A stretch of DNA of 64,000 bases from Aquimonas sp. (GTDB taxonomy: Bacteria; Pseudomonadota; Gammaproteobacteria; Xanthomonadales; Xanthomonadaceae): positions 1 to 64,000 of the forward strand of contig JAKOMQ010000002.1 in NCBI GenBank assembly GCA_022241605.1, read 5' to 3'. Below are positions 35,910-44,880 of this stretch, in pieces (position 1 is the first letter of the stretch; every line of letters starts with the position of its first letter). A program made the translations under genes and the position numbers. Below the pieces are notes generated by a model. The model saw only the letters and a program-made list of their open reading frames with translations, had not been told where the DNA came from and searched no databases.

Positions 35910-38312
35910 ATGGACATGCCCACCGCCACCTGCCACCACTGCGGCGAGCCGCTGCCGGCCCAACCGGTGCTGGCGACGCTGAAGCGCGAGACCCGCGCCT
36001 TCTGCTGCGGCGGCTGCGCCGGGGCCGCGCGTTTCATCGACGAAGCCGGGCTGGGCGACTATTACCGCCTGCGCGAAGAGCAGGGCCAGCGCGTCGATGA
36101 GACCCTGGCCGACTACCGCGCCTTCGACCGCGAGGACGTGCTGCACGAGCACAGCCGGGTGCCTGACGAGGCGCCGGACTGCCGCGAGATGACCCTGATC
36201 GTGGAGGGCATGCGCTGCGCCGCCTGCGCCTGGCTGATCGACCGCGCGCTGATGCGCCTCGACGGCGTGGTGGAAGTGCAGTCCAACGCGATGAGCAGCC
36301 GGGTCAGCCTGCGCTGGCGGCCCTCGGCGCTGCGCCTGTCGGCAGCGCTGGAGCGGCTGGCCGCGCTGGGCTACCGCCCGCACCTGTCGCCCGGCGAGGC
36401 GCTGGAGCGCGAGCGCGTCGCCGAGCGCAAGCGGCTGCTGCTGCGGCTGGGCGTGGCCGGCATCGGCAGCCTGCAGGCGATGATGTTCGCCGAGGCGCTG
36501 TACCTCGACTTCAGCAACCAGATGGCGCCGGCCACCCGCGATTTCTTCCGCTGGGTCACCTTCGGTGTGTCGGCGCCGGTGGTGTTCTATTCCGGCTGGC
36601 CCTTCCTGAGCGGCATGGTCACCGAGTTCCGCCAGCGCCGGCTGGGCATGGACACCCTGATCGGCGGCTCGGTGCTGCTGGCCTATTTCGCCAGTCTTGT
36701 GGAGACGATCCGCGGCGGCGCCCACGTCTGGTACGACGCCGCGGTGATGTTCGTGTTCTTCCTGCTGGTCGCGCGCTATCTGGAGCGCATGGCGCGGCAG
36801 CGTGCCAACGCGGCGGTGGATGCGCTGGCGCAGGCGCGGCCAGCCCTGGCCTGGCGCATGCAGCCCGATGGCGTGGCCGTGCAGGTGCCGGTAGCGGCGC
36901 TTGCCGCAGGCGACCATGTGCGGGTGCCGGTGGGCGAGGCCCTGCCGGCCGACGGTGAGCTGATCGAGGAAGCGGCTGAAGTCGACGAGGCCCTGCTCAG
37001 CGGCGAGTCCACGCCAGTGCCCAAGCGCCCCGGCGACGCGGTGTTTGCCGGCAGCGTGGCGCGGCTGCAGCCGCTGGCCATGCGCATCCTGCGCACCGGG
37101 CAGGAGACCCGGCTGTCGCATCTGGTGCAGCTGGTGGAGCGCGCCCAGAACAGCCGCCCGCGTGCGGCGCAGGTGGCCGACCGCATCGCCAGCCATTTCG
37201 TGATGGCGCTGGGCGTGGCGGCAGCGCTGACCTTCTGGGCCTGGTGGCAGGTGCAGCCCGAGCGCGCCTTCGAGGTGATGCTGGCGGTGCTGGTGGTGAG
37301 CTGCCCCTGCGCGCTGTCGCTGGCCATCCCGGCGGCGCTGGCCAGCGCCGGCAATGCGCTGACCCGGATCGGCGCCCTGCCCCTGCGCGGCGACGCGCTG
37401 GAGGACCTGGCGCGCATCGACACCGTGCTGCTGGACAAGACCGGCACGCTCACCCTGGGGCGGCCGCGGATCGAATCGGTGCAGGTGTTCGAGGGCCTTG
37501 ATGCCGAGGCCGCTCGCCGCATTGCGGCGGCGCTGGAGCGTGAGGCCGGGCATCCGCTGGCGCGCGCCTTCGAGGGCATCGGGGCTCCGCGCGCGCAGGC
37601 CGTGCAGGCGCATGCCGGCGCTGGCGTAGAAGGCGTGGTCGAGGGCCGCCGCTGGCGCATCGGTCAGGCCCGCTTCGCCGCAGGCGCGCTGGAGGACGCC
37701 CCCGGCGTCTGGCTGGGCGACGGTGAGCGCGCCTACGCGGTGTTTGAACTGGTTGACCGCCCGCGCGTCGACGCCGCCGAGGCGATCGCCCGGCTCAAGC
37801 AGCAGGGCCTCGCGGTGGAGATTCTCAGCGGCGACACAGCGGGCGCGGTGGAGGCGACGGCGCGCGAGCTGGGCATCGCGCGCTGGCAGGCCCGCGCCAC
37901 GCCGGAATCCAAGCTGGCGCGCCTGCGCGAACTCCAGGCACAAGGCCATCGCGTGCTGATGCTGGGCGACGGCATCAACGACGCGCCGGTGCTGGCCGGT
38001 GCCGACGTATCAATTGCGCTGTCCTGCGGTGCCCCGCTGGCCCACCGCGCCGCCGACCTGGTGCTCGGTGGCGAACGCCTGATGCGCCTGCCACAGGTGC
38101 TGCAGCTGGCCCGTCGCACGCGCGGGCTGATCCGCGAAAACCTGGCCTGGGCGCTGGCCTACAACCTGATCGCCCTGCCCTTCGCGGCCGCCGGCCTGGT
38201 TACCCCGTGGATGGCGGCGCTGGGCATGGCCGGCTCTTCGCTGGTGGTCACGCTGAACGCACTGCGGCTGGGCCATGCGCGGATGTGGGCGCTGCCGGAG
38301 CCGCGCGCGTGA
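35910..38312 (+). CDS. fixI: Copper-transporting P-type ATPase FixI/CcoI
   Basis: Exports copper across the inner membrane for cbb3 oxidase maturation. The 800-residue protein begins with a Cys-rich zinc-finger-like segment (CHHCGEP and CCGGCAGAARF) typical of CcoI. A heavy-metal domain with GMRCAACAW comes next, then membrane helices. The actuator carries LLSGESTPV, the CPC metal site is at 465-467, the phosphorylated D509 lies in DKTGTLT, and GDGINDAPVL is in the P domain. All catalytic motifs are intact. Its stop overlaps the GTG start of ccoS. Confidence 0.96.
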   Translation: MDMPTATCHHCGEPLPAQPVLATLKRETRAFCCGGCAGAARFIDEAGLGDYYRLREEQGQRVDETLADYRAFDREDVLHEHSRVPDEAPDCREMTLIVEGMRCAACAWLIDRALMRLDGVVEVQSNAMSSRVSLRWRPSALRLSAALERLAALGYRPHLSPGEALERERVAERKRLLLRLGVAGIGSLQAMMFAEALYLDFSNQMAPATRDFFRWVTFGVSAPVVFYSGWPFLSGMVTEFRQRRLGMDTLIGGSVLLAYFASLVETIRGGAHVWYDAAVMFVFFLLVARYLERMARQRANAAVDALAQARPALAWRMQPDGVAVQVPVAALAAGDHVRVPVGEALPADGELIEEAAEVDEALLSGESTPVPKRPGDAVFAGSVARLQPLAMRILRTGQETRLSHLVQLVERAQNSRPRAAQVADRIASHFVMALGVAAALTFWAWWQVQPERAFEVMLAVLVVSCPCALSLAIPAALASAGNALTRIGALPLRGDALEDLARIDTVLLDKTGTLTLGRPRIESVQVFEGLDAEAARRIAAALEREAGHPLARAFEGIGAPRAQAVQAHAGAGVEGVVEGRRWRIGQARFAAGALEDAPGVWLGDGERAYAVFELVDRPRVDAAEAIARLKQQGLAVEILSGDTAGAVEATARELGIARWQARATPESKLARLRELQAQGHRVLMLGDGINDAPVLAGADVSIALSCGAPLAHRAADLVLGGERLMRLPQVLQLARRTRGLIRENLAWALAYNLIALPFAAAGLVTPWMAALGMAGSSLVVTLNALRLGHARMWALPEPRA

Positions 38313-38524
38313 GCGTGCTGGTCTATCTGGTGCCTGTCAGCCTGGTGCTGCTTGGCCTCGCTTTCTGGGCGTTCTGGTGGGCGGTCAAGCGCGGTCAGTT
38401 CGACGACCTCGACACGCCCTCGATCGACATCCTCGCCGATGACGACAAGGACCCGGCACTGCGCGACACCGCAAAACTGCGCGAAGACGCCGAGGCCAAG
38501 CCGCGGGATCCGCATGCCGATTGA
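38309..38524 (+). CDS. ccoS: cbb3-type oxidase assembly protein CcoS
   Basis: Small membrane protein of 71 residues with one N-terminal helix (LVYLVPVSLVLLGLAFWAFWWAV) and an acidic tail beginning KRGQFDDLDTPS, a hallmark of CcoS. It uses a GTG start overlapping the fixI stop (GTGA), and the next gene starts before it ends, so all are coupled. CcoS is required for metal cofactor insertion into cbb3 oxidase. Confidence 0.92.
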   Translation: MSVLVYLVPVSLVLLGLAFWAFWWAVKRGQFDDLDTPSIDILADDDKDPALRDTAKLREDAEAKPRDPHAD

Positions 38525-39248
38525 CTGGCTGAGCGTGGGCGCGGCCCTGCTGGCCGGGCTGCTGGGCGGCGTGCACTGCGCCGCCATGTGCGGCGGGGTG
38601 GCCGCCGGCATCGCCGTGAGCGCGCGCCCACAGGGCCGCAGCGAGGCCTGGGCCATGGCCTTGCGCAGCAACCTCGGTCGCGTCGGCGGCTATGTGATCG
38701 CCGGCCTCATCGTCGGCGGCTTGGGCGCCGGCCTGTTGACGCTGGCGCGCAGCGAGACCCTGCTGCTGGGCGCGCGCATGGCGGTCGGCGCGGTGCTGGT
38801 GCTGGTGGGCCTGCGCATGCTGTTCCCCGGTGCTGGCTTCAACCTGCTCGCCAAACCCGGTGCGGCGCTGTGGGCGCAGCTGGCGCCGCTGCAGCGGCGG
38901 CTGCTGCCGGCCAATACCGCGCCCCGGCAGATCGCGCTCGGCCTGCTCTGGGGCTGGCTGCCGTGCGGCCTCAGCCTGACCCTGCTCTCCGCCGCCTGGC
39001 TGAGTGCAGACGCGCTGCAGGGTGGATTGATCATGGCGGCGTTCGGGCTGGGCACCCTGCCGCTGATGCTGCCGCTGACCTACAGCGGCGCCCGCAGCCT
39101 GCGCTGGCTGCAGCGTCCTGGCGCCCGCCATGGCGCGGCCGCACTGGTGATCACGGCGGGCGCGCTCACCCTGGCGGCGCCCTGGCTGGCGCAGATCCCG
39201 GCCGTGCACGGCGTGCTGGAGGCGCTGGGCTGCCGGACCCTGCCCTGA
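38514..39248 (+). CDS. Sulfite exporter TauE/SafE-like membrane protein
   Basis: A 244-residue protein with about six helices, beginning DWLSVGAALLAGLLGGVHCAAMCGG. The conserved HCAAMCGG and later WGWLPCGLSL motifs are typical of the SafE-like proteins that follow ccoS in cbb3 clusters. The Cys/Met/His residues suggest a copper or metal role, but that is inference. It overlaps the end of ccoS by 11 bp. Confidence 0.88.
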   Translation: MPIDWLSVGAALLAGLLGGVHCAAMCGGVAAGIAVSARPQGRSEAWAMALRSNLGRVGGYVIAGLIVGGLGAGLLTLARSETLLLGARMAVGAVLVLVGLRMLFPGAGFNLLAKPGAALWAQLAPLQRRLLPANTAPRQIALGLLWGWLPCGLSLTLLSAAWLSADALQGGLIMAAFGLGTLPLMLPLTYSGARSLRWLQRPGARHGAAALVITAGALTLAAPWLAQIPAVHGVLEALGCRTLP

Positions 39249-39386
39249 CAGCGCCCTGCGGCAGCCGGTGCTTGCCAGGGTGCAGCGCATGCGAAGGCCA
39301 TGACGCTGCGCGACCGAGCCGGTATTGCTGTCCGTCGCGCTGGCTGTTGGCCGTGCCGGCTCACGCTTGAGGCACACGGTGCCGCG

Positions 39387-39650
39387 TCAGGCTTCGAGGA
39401 TGCCGTCCGCCGCGGAATCATCGTCCAGCGGTTGGCTGCTGCGGTGTTCGGCCAGCTCGGCCAGCGCGCTCTCGGCGGCGCGCAGGTATTCGGGCGCGAC
39501 CCACAGACTGTGCAGGCCGAACACCGGCAGCTCGCCCATGGCCCCGCCCAGGTGCTCGCCGGAGAACAGCACCGGCACGCCGGCGGACTCCAGCCAGCCG
39601 CGGGCGATCTGAGCGTCGATATAGTTCTCTGCCTCGTAGACTTTATGCAC
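39387..39650 (-). CDS. DUF2007 domain protein
   Basis: An 87-residue cytoplasmic protein: VHKVYEAENYIDAQIARGWL, then GVPVLFSGEHLGGAMGELP and LWVAPEYLRAAESAL. This matches the small DUF2007 (putative signal-transducing) family, which has a ferredoxin-like fold. The GTG start is chosen because the family begins just there; the frame is open upstream through the divergent FKBP gene without homology. The acidic C-terminal tail (LDDDSAADG) is unremarkable. Confidence 0.8.
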   Translation of the reverse strand: MHKVYEAENYIDAQIARGWLESAGVPVLFSGEHLGGAMGELPVFGLHSLWVAPEYLRAAESALAELAEHRSSQPLDDDSAADGILEA

Positions 39651-39680
39651 GGCAACCCTGCCCGACCCGGAGACCGCAAC

Positions 39681-40148
39681 ATGCCCGCCCTGCCCCTGCC
39701 GCGTCCAGCGTTTTCCCTTCGTCTGGCGCTCTGCGCCGGCCTGCTGGCCCTGCTCAGCGCCTGCGGGCCAGCGCCGCTGCCACCCGAATTCGGCCGCATC
39801 GAGGGCCTGCAGGTGGTCGAGCTGCGCGAGGGCGAGGGTGAAGCCGCGCGGCCGGGCCAGCGCATCCACGTGCACTATGTCGGCCACGTGTTCGACCAGC
39901 GCGCGTCCGGCGGCCGCGGGCCGCAGTTCGATGCCTCGCGGCCGCGTGGCGAGCCACTGCGCATTTTGCTCGGTGCCGGTCAGGTGATCCGCGGCTGGGA
40001 TCAGGGGCTGGAGGGCCTGCGCGTAGGCGGCGTGCGCGAGCTGCGCTTTGGCCCCGAATACGGCTACGGCGATCGCGGCGCCGGGCGCGCGATTCCGCCC
40101 GGAGCCTCGCTGGTGTTCGAGGTGGAGCTGATGGCGCTGGAGGACTGA
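39681..40148 (+). CDS. FKBP-type peptidyl-prolyl isomerase, lipoprotein
   Basis: A 155-residue exported isomerase. The lipobox LLALLSAC follows a hydrophobic signal. The FKBP core spans ~45-155 with VHYVGHVFD, FDASRPRGEPLRILLGAGQVIRGWDQGLEGLRVGG, and the C-terminal GASLVFEVEL strand. Active-site aromatic and Asp positions are conserved. It diverges from the DUF2007 gene with 30 bp between the starts. Confidence 0.93.
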   Translation: MPALPLPRPAFSLRLALCAGLLALLSACGPAPLPPEFGRIEGLQVVELREGEGEAARPGQRIHVHYVGHVFDQRASGGRGPQFDASRPRGEPLRILLGAGQVIRGWDQGLEGLRVGGVRELRFGPEYGYGDRGAGRAIPPGASLVFEVELMALED

Positions 40149-40227
40149 GAGCCTGTAAGAACCGTCCGCCTGCTGCGGCCGCCGCTGGGCACTCGCGGCG
40201 GCCGCGTCTGGACTTTTTCACACGCTC
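40149..40227. repeat. Short element with terminal inverted repeats (short copy)
   Basis: The reverse complement starts GAGCGTGTGAAAAAGTCCAG and ends GGTTCTTACAGGCTC, matching both ends of the element at 28857-29035 but lacking about 100 internal bases. It contains a perfect 10-bp stem, GCGGCCGCCG/CGGCGGCCGC, with CTTTTT on the plus strand, so it also looks like a terminator between the convergent FKBP and AhpD-like genes. Confidence 0.65.
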
Positions 40228-40239
40228 TGAATCGCGGCC

Positions 40240-40590
40240 TCAGCCGCCCTCGCCCTGCTCCAGCTCGTCCAGGAAATCGACGCCGCGGCGCAGGTGCGGA
40301 ATGACGATCGAGCCGCCGACCACCAGCGCCACCGAGAAGGTCTCGAAGAACTCCTCGCGGTTCACCCCGGCCTGCTTGCACTGGGCGATGTGGTAGCTGA
40401 TGCAGTCGTCGCAGCGCAGCACCATCGAGGCGACCAGGCCCAGCAGCTCCTTGGTCTTGTGGTCGAGCGCGCCGTCCTTGTAGGTCTGGGTGTCCAGCGC
40501 GAAGAAGCGCCTCACCACCTGGTTGTCCTCGGCCAGGATCCGCTCGTTCATGCGCTTGCGGAAATCGCTGAACTCCTCCACGCGGCTCAT
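40240..40590 (-). CDS. Carboxymuconolactone decarboxylase/AhpD-like protein
   Basis: A 116-residue all-helical protein with the AhpD-type redox motif CDDCISYHI (C60, C63, H67). The family acts in peroxide or thiol redox chemistry. Its start overlaps the stop of the glutaredoxin gene by 4 bp, which supports a thiol-redox role, but no substrate is known. The short length fits the one-domain members. Confidence 0.88.
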   Translation of the reverse strand: MSRVEEFSDFRKRMNERILAEDNQVVRRFFALDTQTYKDGALDHKTKELLGLVASMVLRCDDCISYHIAQCKQAGVNREEFFETFSVALVVGGSIVIPHLRRGVDFLDELEQGEGG

Positions 40591-40847
40591 GCGCCGGCCT
40601 CCAGCAGCGGGGCCAGGCCACCGGCGCGATCCAGCGCCACCATGTCGTCGAAGCCGCCGATGTGCTGGCCGTTGATGAAGATCTGCGGCACCGAGGTGCG
40701 GCCGGTCTGCTCCACGATCAGCTTGCGTGCCGCCGGGTCCAGATCCACCCGGATCTCCTCCCAGCCGTGGCCGCGCTGCTTCAGGAAGTTCTTGGCCGCC
40801 ACGCAGTACGGGCAAACGGCGGTGCTGTAGATCTTGATATCGGCCAC
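40587..40847 (-). CDS. grxC: Glutaredoxin (Grx3-type)
   Basis: An 86-residue dithiol glutaredoxin with active site CPYC at 12-15. GSH-binding features are TSVPQIFINGQHIGGFDD. The GTG start gives the standard N-terminal strand ADIKIYSTAV; a GGAG lies about 10 bp upstream. It is coupled to the AhpD-like gene. Upstream lies the 177-bp repeat block. Confidence 0.93.
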   Translation of the reverse strand: MADIKIYSTAVCPYCVAAKNFLKQRGHGWEEIRVDLDPAARKLIVEQTGRTSVPQIFINGQHIGGFDDMVALDRAGGLAPLLEAGA

Positions 40848-40952
40848 GCGGGGCTCCGGAGTTGCGAAAACAAGCCGCCAAGTATGAGGGCGACCGCCGT
40901 GATTGGAAGGGCTGTATCGGGGAGTGTCGCTTGGAAGCTGGCCTTGGGCGGT

Positions 40953-41531
40953 GATCTGCCCCCTCTCCCCCGGCCCCTCCCCCACCAGGGGGGAGGGGAG
41001 ACCCGCTCCAGCGATACGAGCTCCCGCCCCGCGGCTCGGGGCGCTCGCGCAACCAGGCCAGACCTGCGTCCGAAGCCCCTCTCCCCTTGTGGGAGAGGGG
41101 TTGGGGAGAGGGGTGAAGCTCGCGACAAGCCAAAGCACCCCTCGCCCACGCCCCCCTCCCACCAGTGGGGAGGGGAGACCCGCAACAGCGATACGAGCTC
41201 CCGCCCCGCGGCTGAGGGCGCTCGCGCAACGAGGCCAGACCTGCGTCCGAAGCCCCTCTCCCCTTGTGGGAGAGGGGTTGGGGAGAGGGGTGAAGCTCGC
41301 GACAAGCCAAAGCACCCCTCGCCCACGCCCCCCTCCCACCAGTGGGGAGGGGAGACCCGCAACAGCGATACGAGCTCCCGCCCCGCGGCTCGGGGCGCTC
41401 GCGCAACCAGGCCAGACCTGCGTCCGAAGCCCCTCTCCCCTTGTGGGAGAGGGGTTGGGGAGAGGGGTGAAGCTCGCGACAAGCCCCAGTCCCCCTCTCC
41501 CCCGCCCCCCCCGCGAGGGGGGAGGGGAGAC
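40953..41531. repeat. Three-and-a-bit tandem copies of a 177-bp double-hairpin repeat
   Basis: The hairpin CCCCTCTCCCC-TTGT-GGGAGAGGGG starts at 41076, 41253 and 41430, an exact 177-bp spacing. A second hairpin (CCCCTCCCACCAGTGGGGAGGGG type) occurs at about 40973, 41151 and 41328, and a diverged fourth copy sits near 41500. Between them is a conserved ~75-bp spacer containing GCGATACGAGCTCCC and GACCTGCGTCCGAAG. The block separates grxC from the FtsX-like permease, both on the minus strand. Confidence 0.92.
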
Positions 41532-41573
41532 AGCGACTGCCATTCAGGCTGCCGCGCCGCGGCTCTCGGCCGA

Positions 41574-44072
41574 TCAGCCCTGCAGCGCGCGCAGCGTGGT
41601 CGAGGGCGGTGCGCTGACCACGCGGCGGGTGGCGGCGAGGCCGGTCAGCAGCACCGCGCCCACGCCCAGCGCGAAGCCGCCGGCCACGTGCAGCCAGTCC
41701 GGCGCGAAGGGCAGCTCGAAGACCTGGTCGGCAACGATGGCCGTGAGCCCGGTGGCCGCGAGCGCGGCGATGCCGGCCGCGATCAGGCCGATGGCGAGGA
41801 ACTCACTGGCCTGGGCCAGCCGCAGCTGGCGGCTGCGCGCGCCCAGCACCCGCATCACTCCGCCCTCCAGCAGGCGCTCGTCCTGGCTGCTGCTGACCGC
41901 GGCCACCAGCACAAGCAGGCCGGCGGCCAGAGTGAAGAAGAACACGTACTCCACCGCCATCGTGGCCTGGCGCGCAGTGCGCTGGACCTGCTCGATGATG
42001 GCGTCGACGTCGATCACGGATACGTTCGGGAACTGACCCACAAGGCTGCGGGTGAAGCCCACATCGCCCGAAGGCACGCGCACCGCGGTGATGTAGCTCG
42101 ACGCCGAGCCTGCCAGCGCCGGCGCGTTCGCCACCACGAAAAAGTTGGGCCGAAAGCCCTCCCATGTCACCTGGCGCAGGCTGGTGATCTCGGCCTCGAA
42201 TACGCGGCCGGCCACGTCGAAGGCGATACGATCGCCGAGGCTCCAGCCGAGCACGCGAGCGATGCCCTCCTCCACCGACACTTCGGGCCGCTCGCCGGCC
42301 GGGTCCCAGGCGCGGCCAGCAACCACCGGGTTGCCGTCGTCGGCGAGGTCGCGCGCCCAGCTCAGGTTGAACTCGCGCTCGGCCAGGCGCTGGGCGCGCT
42401 CGCCCTGATTTGCATAGGTGGCACCGCTGACCGGCGTGTCGTTGTGCTGTACCAGACGCCCGCGCACCATCGGAAACAGCGGCGCATCGCCCACGCCCTG
42501 CGCCTGCAGCAGCGCGCGCGCGCCCTCGAGCTGATCGTCCTGGATGCCGACCACGAAGCGGTTGGGCGCATCAGCCGGGATCGCGTCCTGCCAGCGGTCA
42601 AGCAGCTGGCCGCGCACCTGCCCCAGCATCAGCAACACCATCAGGCCGAGGCCCAGCGCGCCGATCTGGGCCACGCTCACCCGCGCCCGCCGCGACACGT
42701 TGGCAAGGCCGTAGCGCCACACGCCGCGCAGGCGCCCGCGCAGGCGCGACAGCGCAAACACCAGCGCCATTGCCAGCAGCGCCAGCACCAGGAAGGTGCC
42801 GAGCAGGCCGCCGAGCATGGCCGCGCCCAGCTTGAAGGAGCCGGCCTTCCACCAGATCAGGCCGGCCATAGCGCCCAGGCCCAAGCCGGCGACCGCAATC
42901 GCGCTCGGCTCCACCGCGCCCAGATCACGGCGCAGCACGCGCAGCGCCGGCACCCGGCGCAGCGCCAGCACCGGCGGCGCGGCAAAGGCGAACAGCACGA
43001 TCAGCCCCACCGCCACGCCCTGCAGCAGCGGCAGCAGGCCCGGCGCGGGCACGTCCAGCCCCAGCGCCGAGGCCAGCCAGGCGGTCACGCCGGCCTGGAT
43101 GCCGTAACCGGCCAAGGCACCGATCAGGCTGGCCGACAGGCCGAGGATGAGCAGCTCGCCGAGCTGGATGTGGACGATGCTGCGCTGGTCGGCGCCGAGG
43201 CAGCGCAGCACCGCGCAGGCGTCCAGATGCCGCGCGCTGTGGCGGCGCGCAGCCATGGCCACTGCAATCGCCGACAGCACCACCGCCACCAGCGCGGCGA
43301 GGCCGAGGAAACGGTCGGCGCGGTCCAGCGCCTGGCGCAGCTCGGGGCGCGCGTCCTGCACGGTTTCCAGGCGCTGGCCGCGGCCGAGGTCATCGCGCTG
43401 GGCGCGGATCCATCGCGCCACCGCCGAGGCCTCGCCGGCTACCGCCAGCCGGTGGGTGATGCGGCTGCCGACCTGCACCAGGCCGGTGGATTCGAGGTCG
43501 CCCAAATTGATCGACACCTTGGGCGCCACGTTGAAATAATCGAGCGCGGCATCAGGCTCCTGCGCAATCAGCGCCGCCACGCGCAGCTCGCGCTGGCCCA
43601 CACGCAGCGTGCTGCCGATGGCCAGCTCCAGCGCCTCGGCGCCGGCGCGCGAAATCCACACCTCGCCCGGCGCCGGCACGCCCTCGGCGCTGTACTCGGT
43701 GCCGGCGGCATCGAGCAGGCGGAACTCGCCGCGCAGCGGGTAGCCCTCGGACAGCGCGCGAATGTCGGACAGCCGCAGCGCCTCACCGGCGCGCACCATG
43801 CTGGGAAAGCCCTGCACCTCAGCCACCTGCAGGCCCAGCTGCCGGGCCAGCGCGCGCGGCGCCTCGCCGATCGGCTGGTCGGCGCGCAGCACGGCATCGC
43901 CGCCGAGCAGGCGGTTGGCCTCCATCGCCAGCGCGCGCTCGGCGCGGTCGGTGATCGCCGCCACCGCGGTGACCCCGGCCACCGCCAGCATCAGCGCGGC
44001 CAGCAGCACCCGCACCTCGCCAGAGGCCAGATCACGCCGGGTAAAGCGCCAGGCAAGCCGCCACAGCTTCAT
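41574..44072 (-). CDS. FtsX-like ABC transporter permease (YbbP-like)
   Basis: An 832-residue inner-membrane protein with the MacB/FtsX plan doubled: an N-terminal helix, a large periplasmic domain, FtsX helices (~255-420), a second periplasmic domain, and a last three-helix bundle (~710-820). The partner ATPase overlaps its start by 4 bp. The divergent tesA gene nearby is the arrangement known for ybbAP-tesA. The substrate may be a lipid or lipoprotein-like molecule, but this is not established for this pair. Confidence 0.88.
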   Translation of the reverse strand: MKLWRLAWRFTRRDLASGEVRVLLAALMLAVAGVTAVAAITDRAERALAMEANRLLGGDAVLRADQPIGEAPRALARQLGLQVAEVQGFPSMVRAGEALRLSDIRALSEGYPLRGEFRLLDAAGTEYSAEGVPAPGEVWISRAGAEALELAIGSTLRVGQRELRVAALIAQEPDAALDYFNVAPKVSINLGDLESTGLVQVGSRITHRLAVAGEASAVARWIRAQRDDLGRGQRLETVQDARPELRQALDRADRFLGLAALVAVVLSAIAVAMAARRHSARHLDACAVLRCLGADQRSIVHIQLGELLILGLSASLIGALAGYGIQAGVTAWLASALGLDVPAPGLLPLLQGVAVGLIVLFAFAAPPVLALRRVPALRVLRRDLGAVEPSAIAVAGLGLGAMAGLIWWKAGSFKLGAAMLGGLLGTFLVLALLAMALVFALSRLRGRLRGVWRYGLANVSRRARVSVAQIGALGLGLMVLLMLGQVRGQLLDRWQDAIPADAPNRFVVGIQDDQLEGARALLQAQGVGDAPLFPMVRGRLVQHNDTPVSGATYANQGERAQRLAEREFNLSWARDLADDGNPVVAGRAWDPAGERPEVSVEEGIARVLGWSLGDRIAFDVAGRVFEAEITSLRQVTWEGFRPNFFVVANAPALAGSASSYITAVRVPSGDVGFTRSLVGQFPNVSVIDVDAIIEQVQRTARQATMAVEYVFFFTLAAGLLVLVAAVSSSQDERLLEGGVMRVLGARSRQLRLAQASEFLAIGLIAAGIAALAATGLTAIVADQVFELPFAPDWLHVAGGFALGVGAVLLTGLAATRRVVSAPPSTTLRALQG

Positions 44073-44773
44073 GCCTGCAGCCTGCCGGCGTCGATCCGCA
44101 GCACCCGGCCGCAGCGCTCGGCCAGCGCCGGATCGTGGGTAACCAGCACCAGGGTGGTGCCGGCATCGGCGTTGAGCCCGAACAGCAGCTCGATCACCGA
44201 ATCGCCGGTGCGGGTGTCCAAGTTGCCGGTGGGCTCATCCGCAAACAGCACCGCCGGCCGGGTGACGAAAGCGCGGGCCAGCGCCACGCGCTGCTGCTCG
44301 CCGCCGGACAGCTGGCGCGGGTAGTGGCCCAGCCGCTCGGACAGCCCGACCCGGCCGAGAATGCCGCGGGCCTGGGCCTCGGCATCATCGGCGCCGGCCA
44401 GCTCAAGCGGCAGCATCACGTTCTCCAGTGCGGTCAGTGAGGGCAGCAGCTGGAAACTCTGGAACACGAATCCCACGTGGCGGCCGCGGACCGCGGCGCG
44501 GCCGTCCTCATCCAGCTTTGACAGGGCCTGGCCAGCCAGCCAGACCTCGCCGGAGCTCGGCGTGTCCAGCCCGGCCAACAGCGACAGCAGGGTCGACTTG
44601 CCTGAACCGGAGGCACCGATGATCGCAACGGTTTCACCCGCCTTGATCGAGAACCCCACGTCCTCAAGTATGGTCAGCGGCCCGGTGGGCAGCTCCACCC
44701 GCTTGCCCAGCCCGGCCACGCGCAGGGCGTCGACGGCCTCGGTGTTTGCCGCCTGCTGTACCGCTCCGTCCAT
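44069..44773 (-). CDS. ybbA: ABC transporter ATPase (YbbA/LolD-like)
   Basis: A 234-residue cytoplasmic ATPase of the MacB/LolD class: Walker A GASGSGKSTLLS, Q-loop FVFQSFQLLPSLTA, signature LSGGEQQRVALARA, Walker B VLFADEPTGNLD and switch His in LVTHD. The ATG is preferred over a GTG three codons upstream because GAGGTGG precedes it. It is coupled to the FtsX-like permease. Confidence 0.93.
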   Translation of the reverse strand: MDGAVQQAANTEAVDALRVAGLGKRVELPTGPLTILEDVGFSIKAGETVAIIGASGSGKSTLLSLLAGLDTPSSGEVWLAGQALSKLDEDGRAAVRGRHVGFVFQSFQLLPSLTALENVMLPLELAGADDAEAQARGILGRVGLSERLGHYPRQLSGGEQQRVALARAFVTRPAVLFADEPTGNLDTRTGDSVIELLFGLNADAGTTLVLVTHDPALAERCGRVLRIDAGRLQA

Positions 44774-44880
44774 TGCGTCCACCTCGTGCTCCGCGCGATC
44801 AATCAGGGAAAATTCGGATGTTTCAAGCTGCGCAAGCCTCCCCCAGACCGCCTGAACGTGGCGTCATCACATCCGTGTGG

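Noticed and set aside
40953-41531. Long open frames through the 177-bp repeats on both strands, as possible repeat proteins
   Set aside because: All frames are open because of GC-rich repeats. They run through into unrelated frames, lack ribosome sites and show Pro/Arg-rich nonsense composition.
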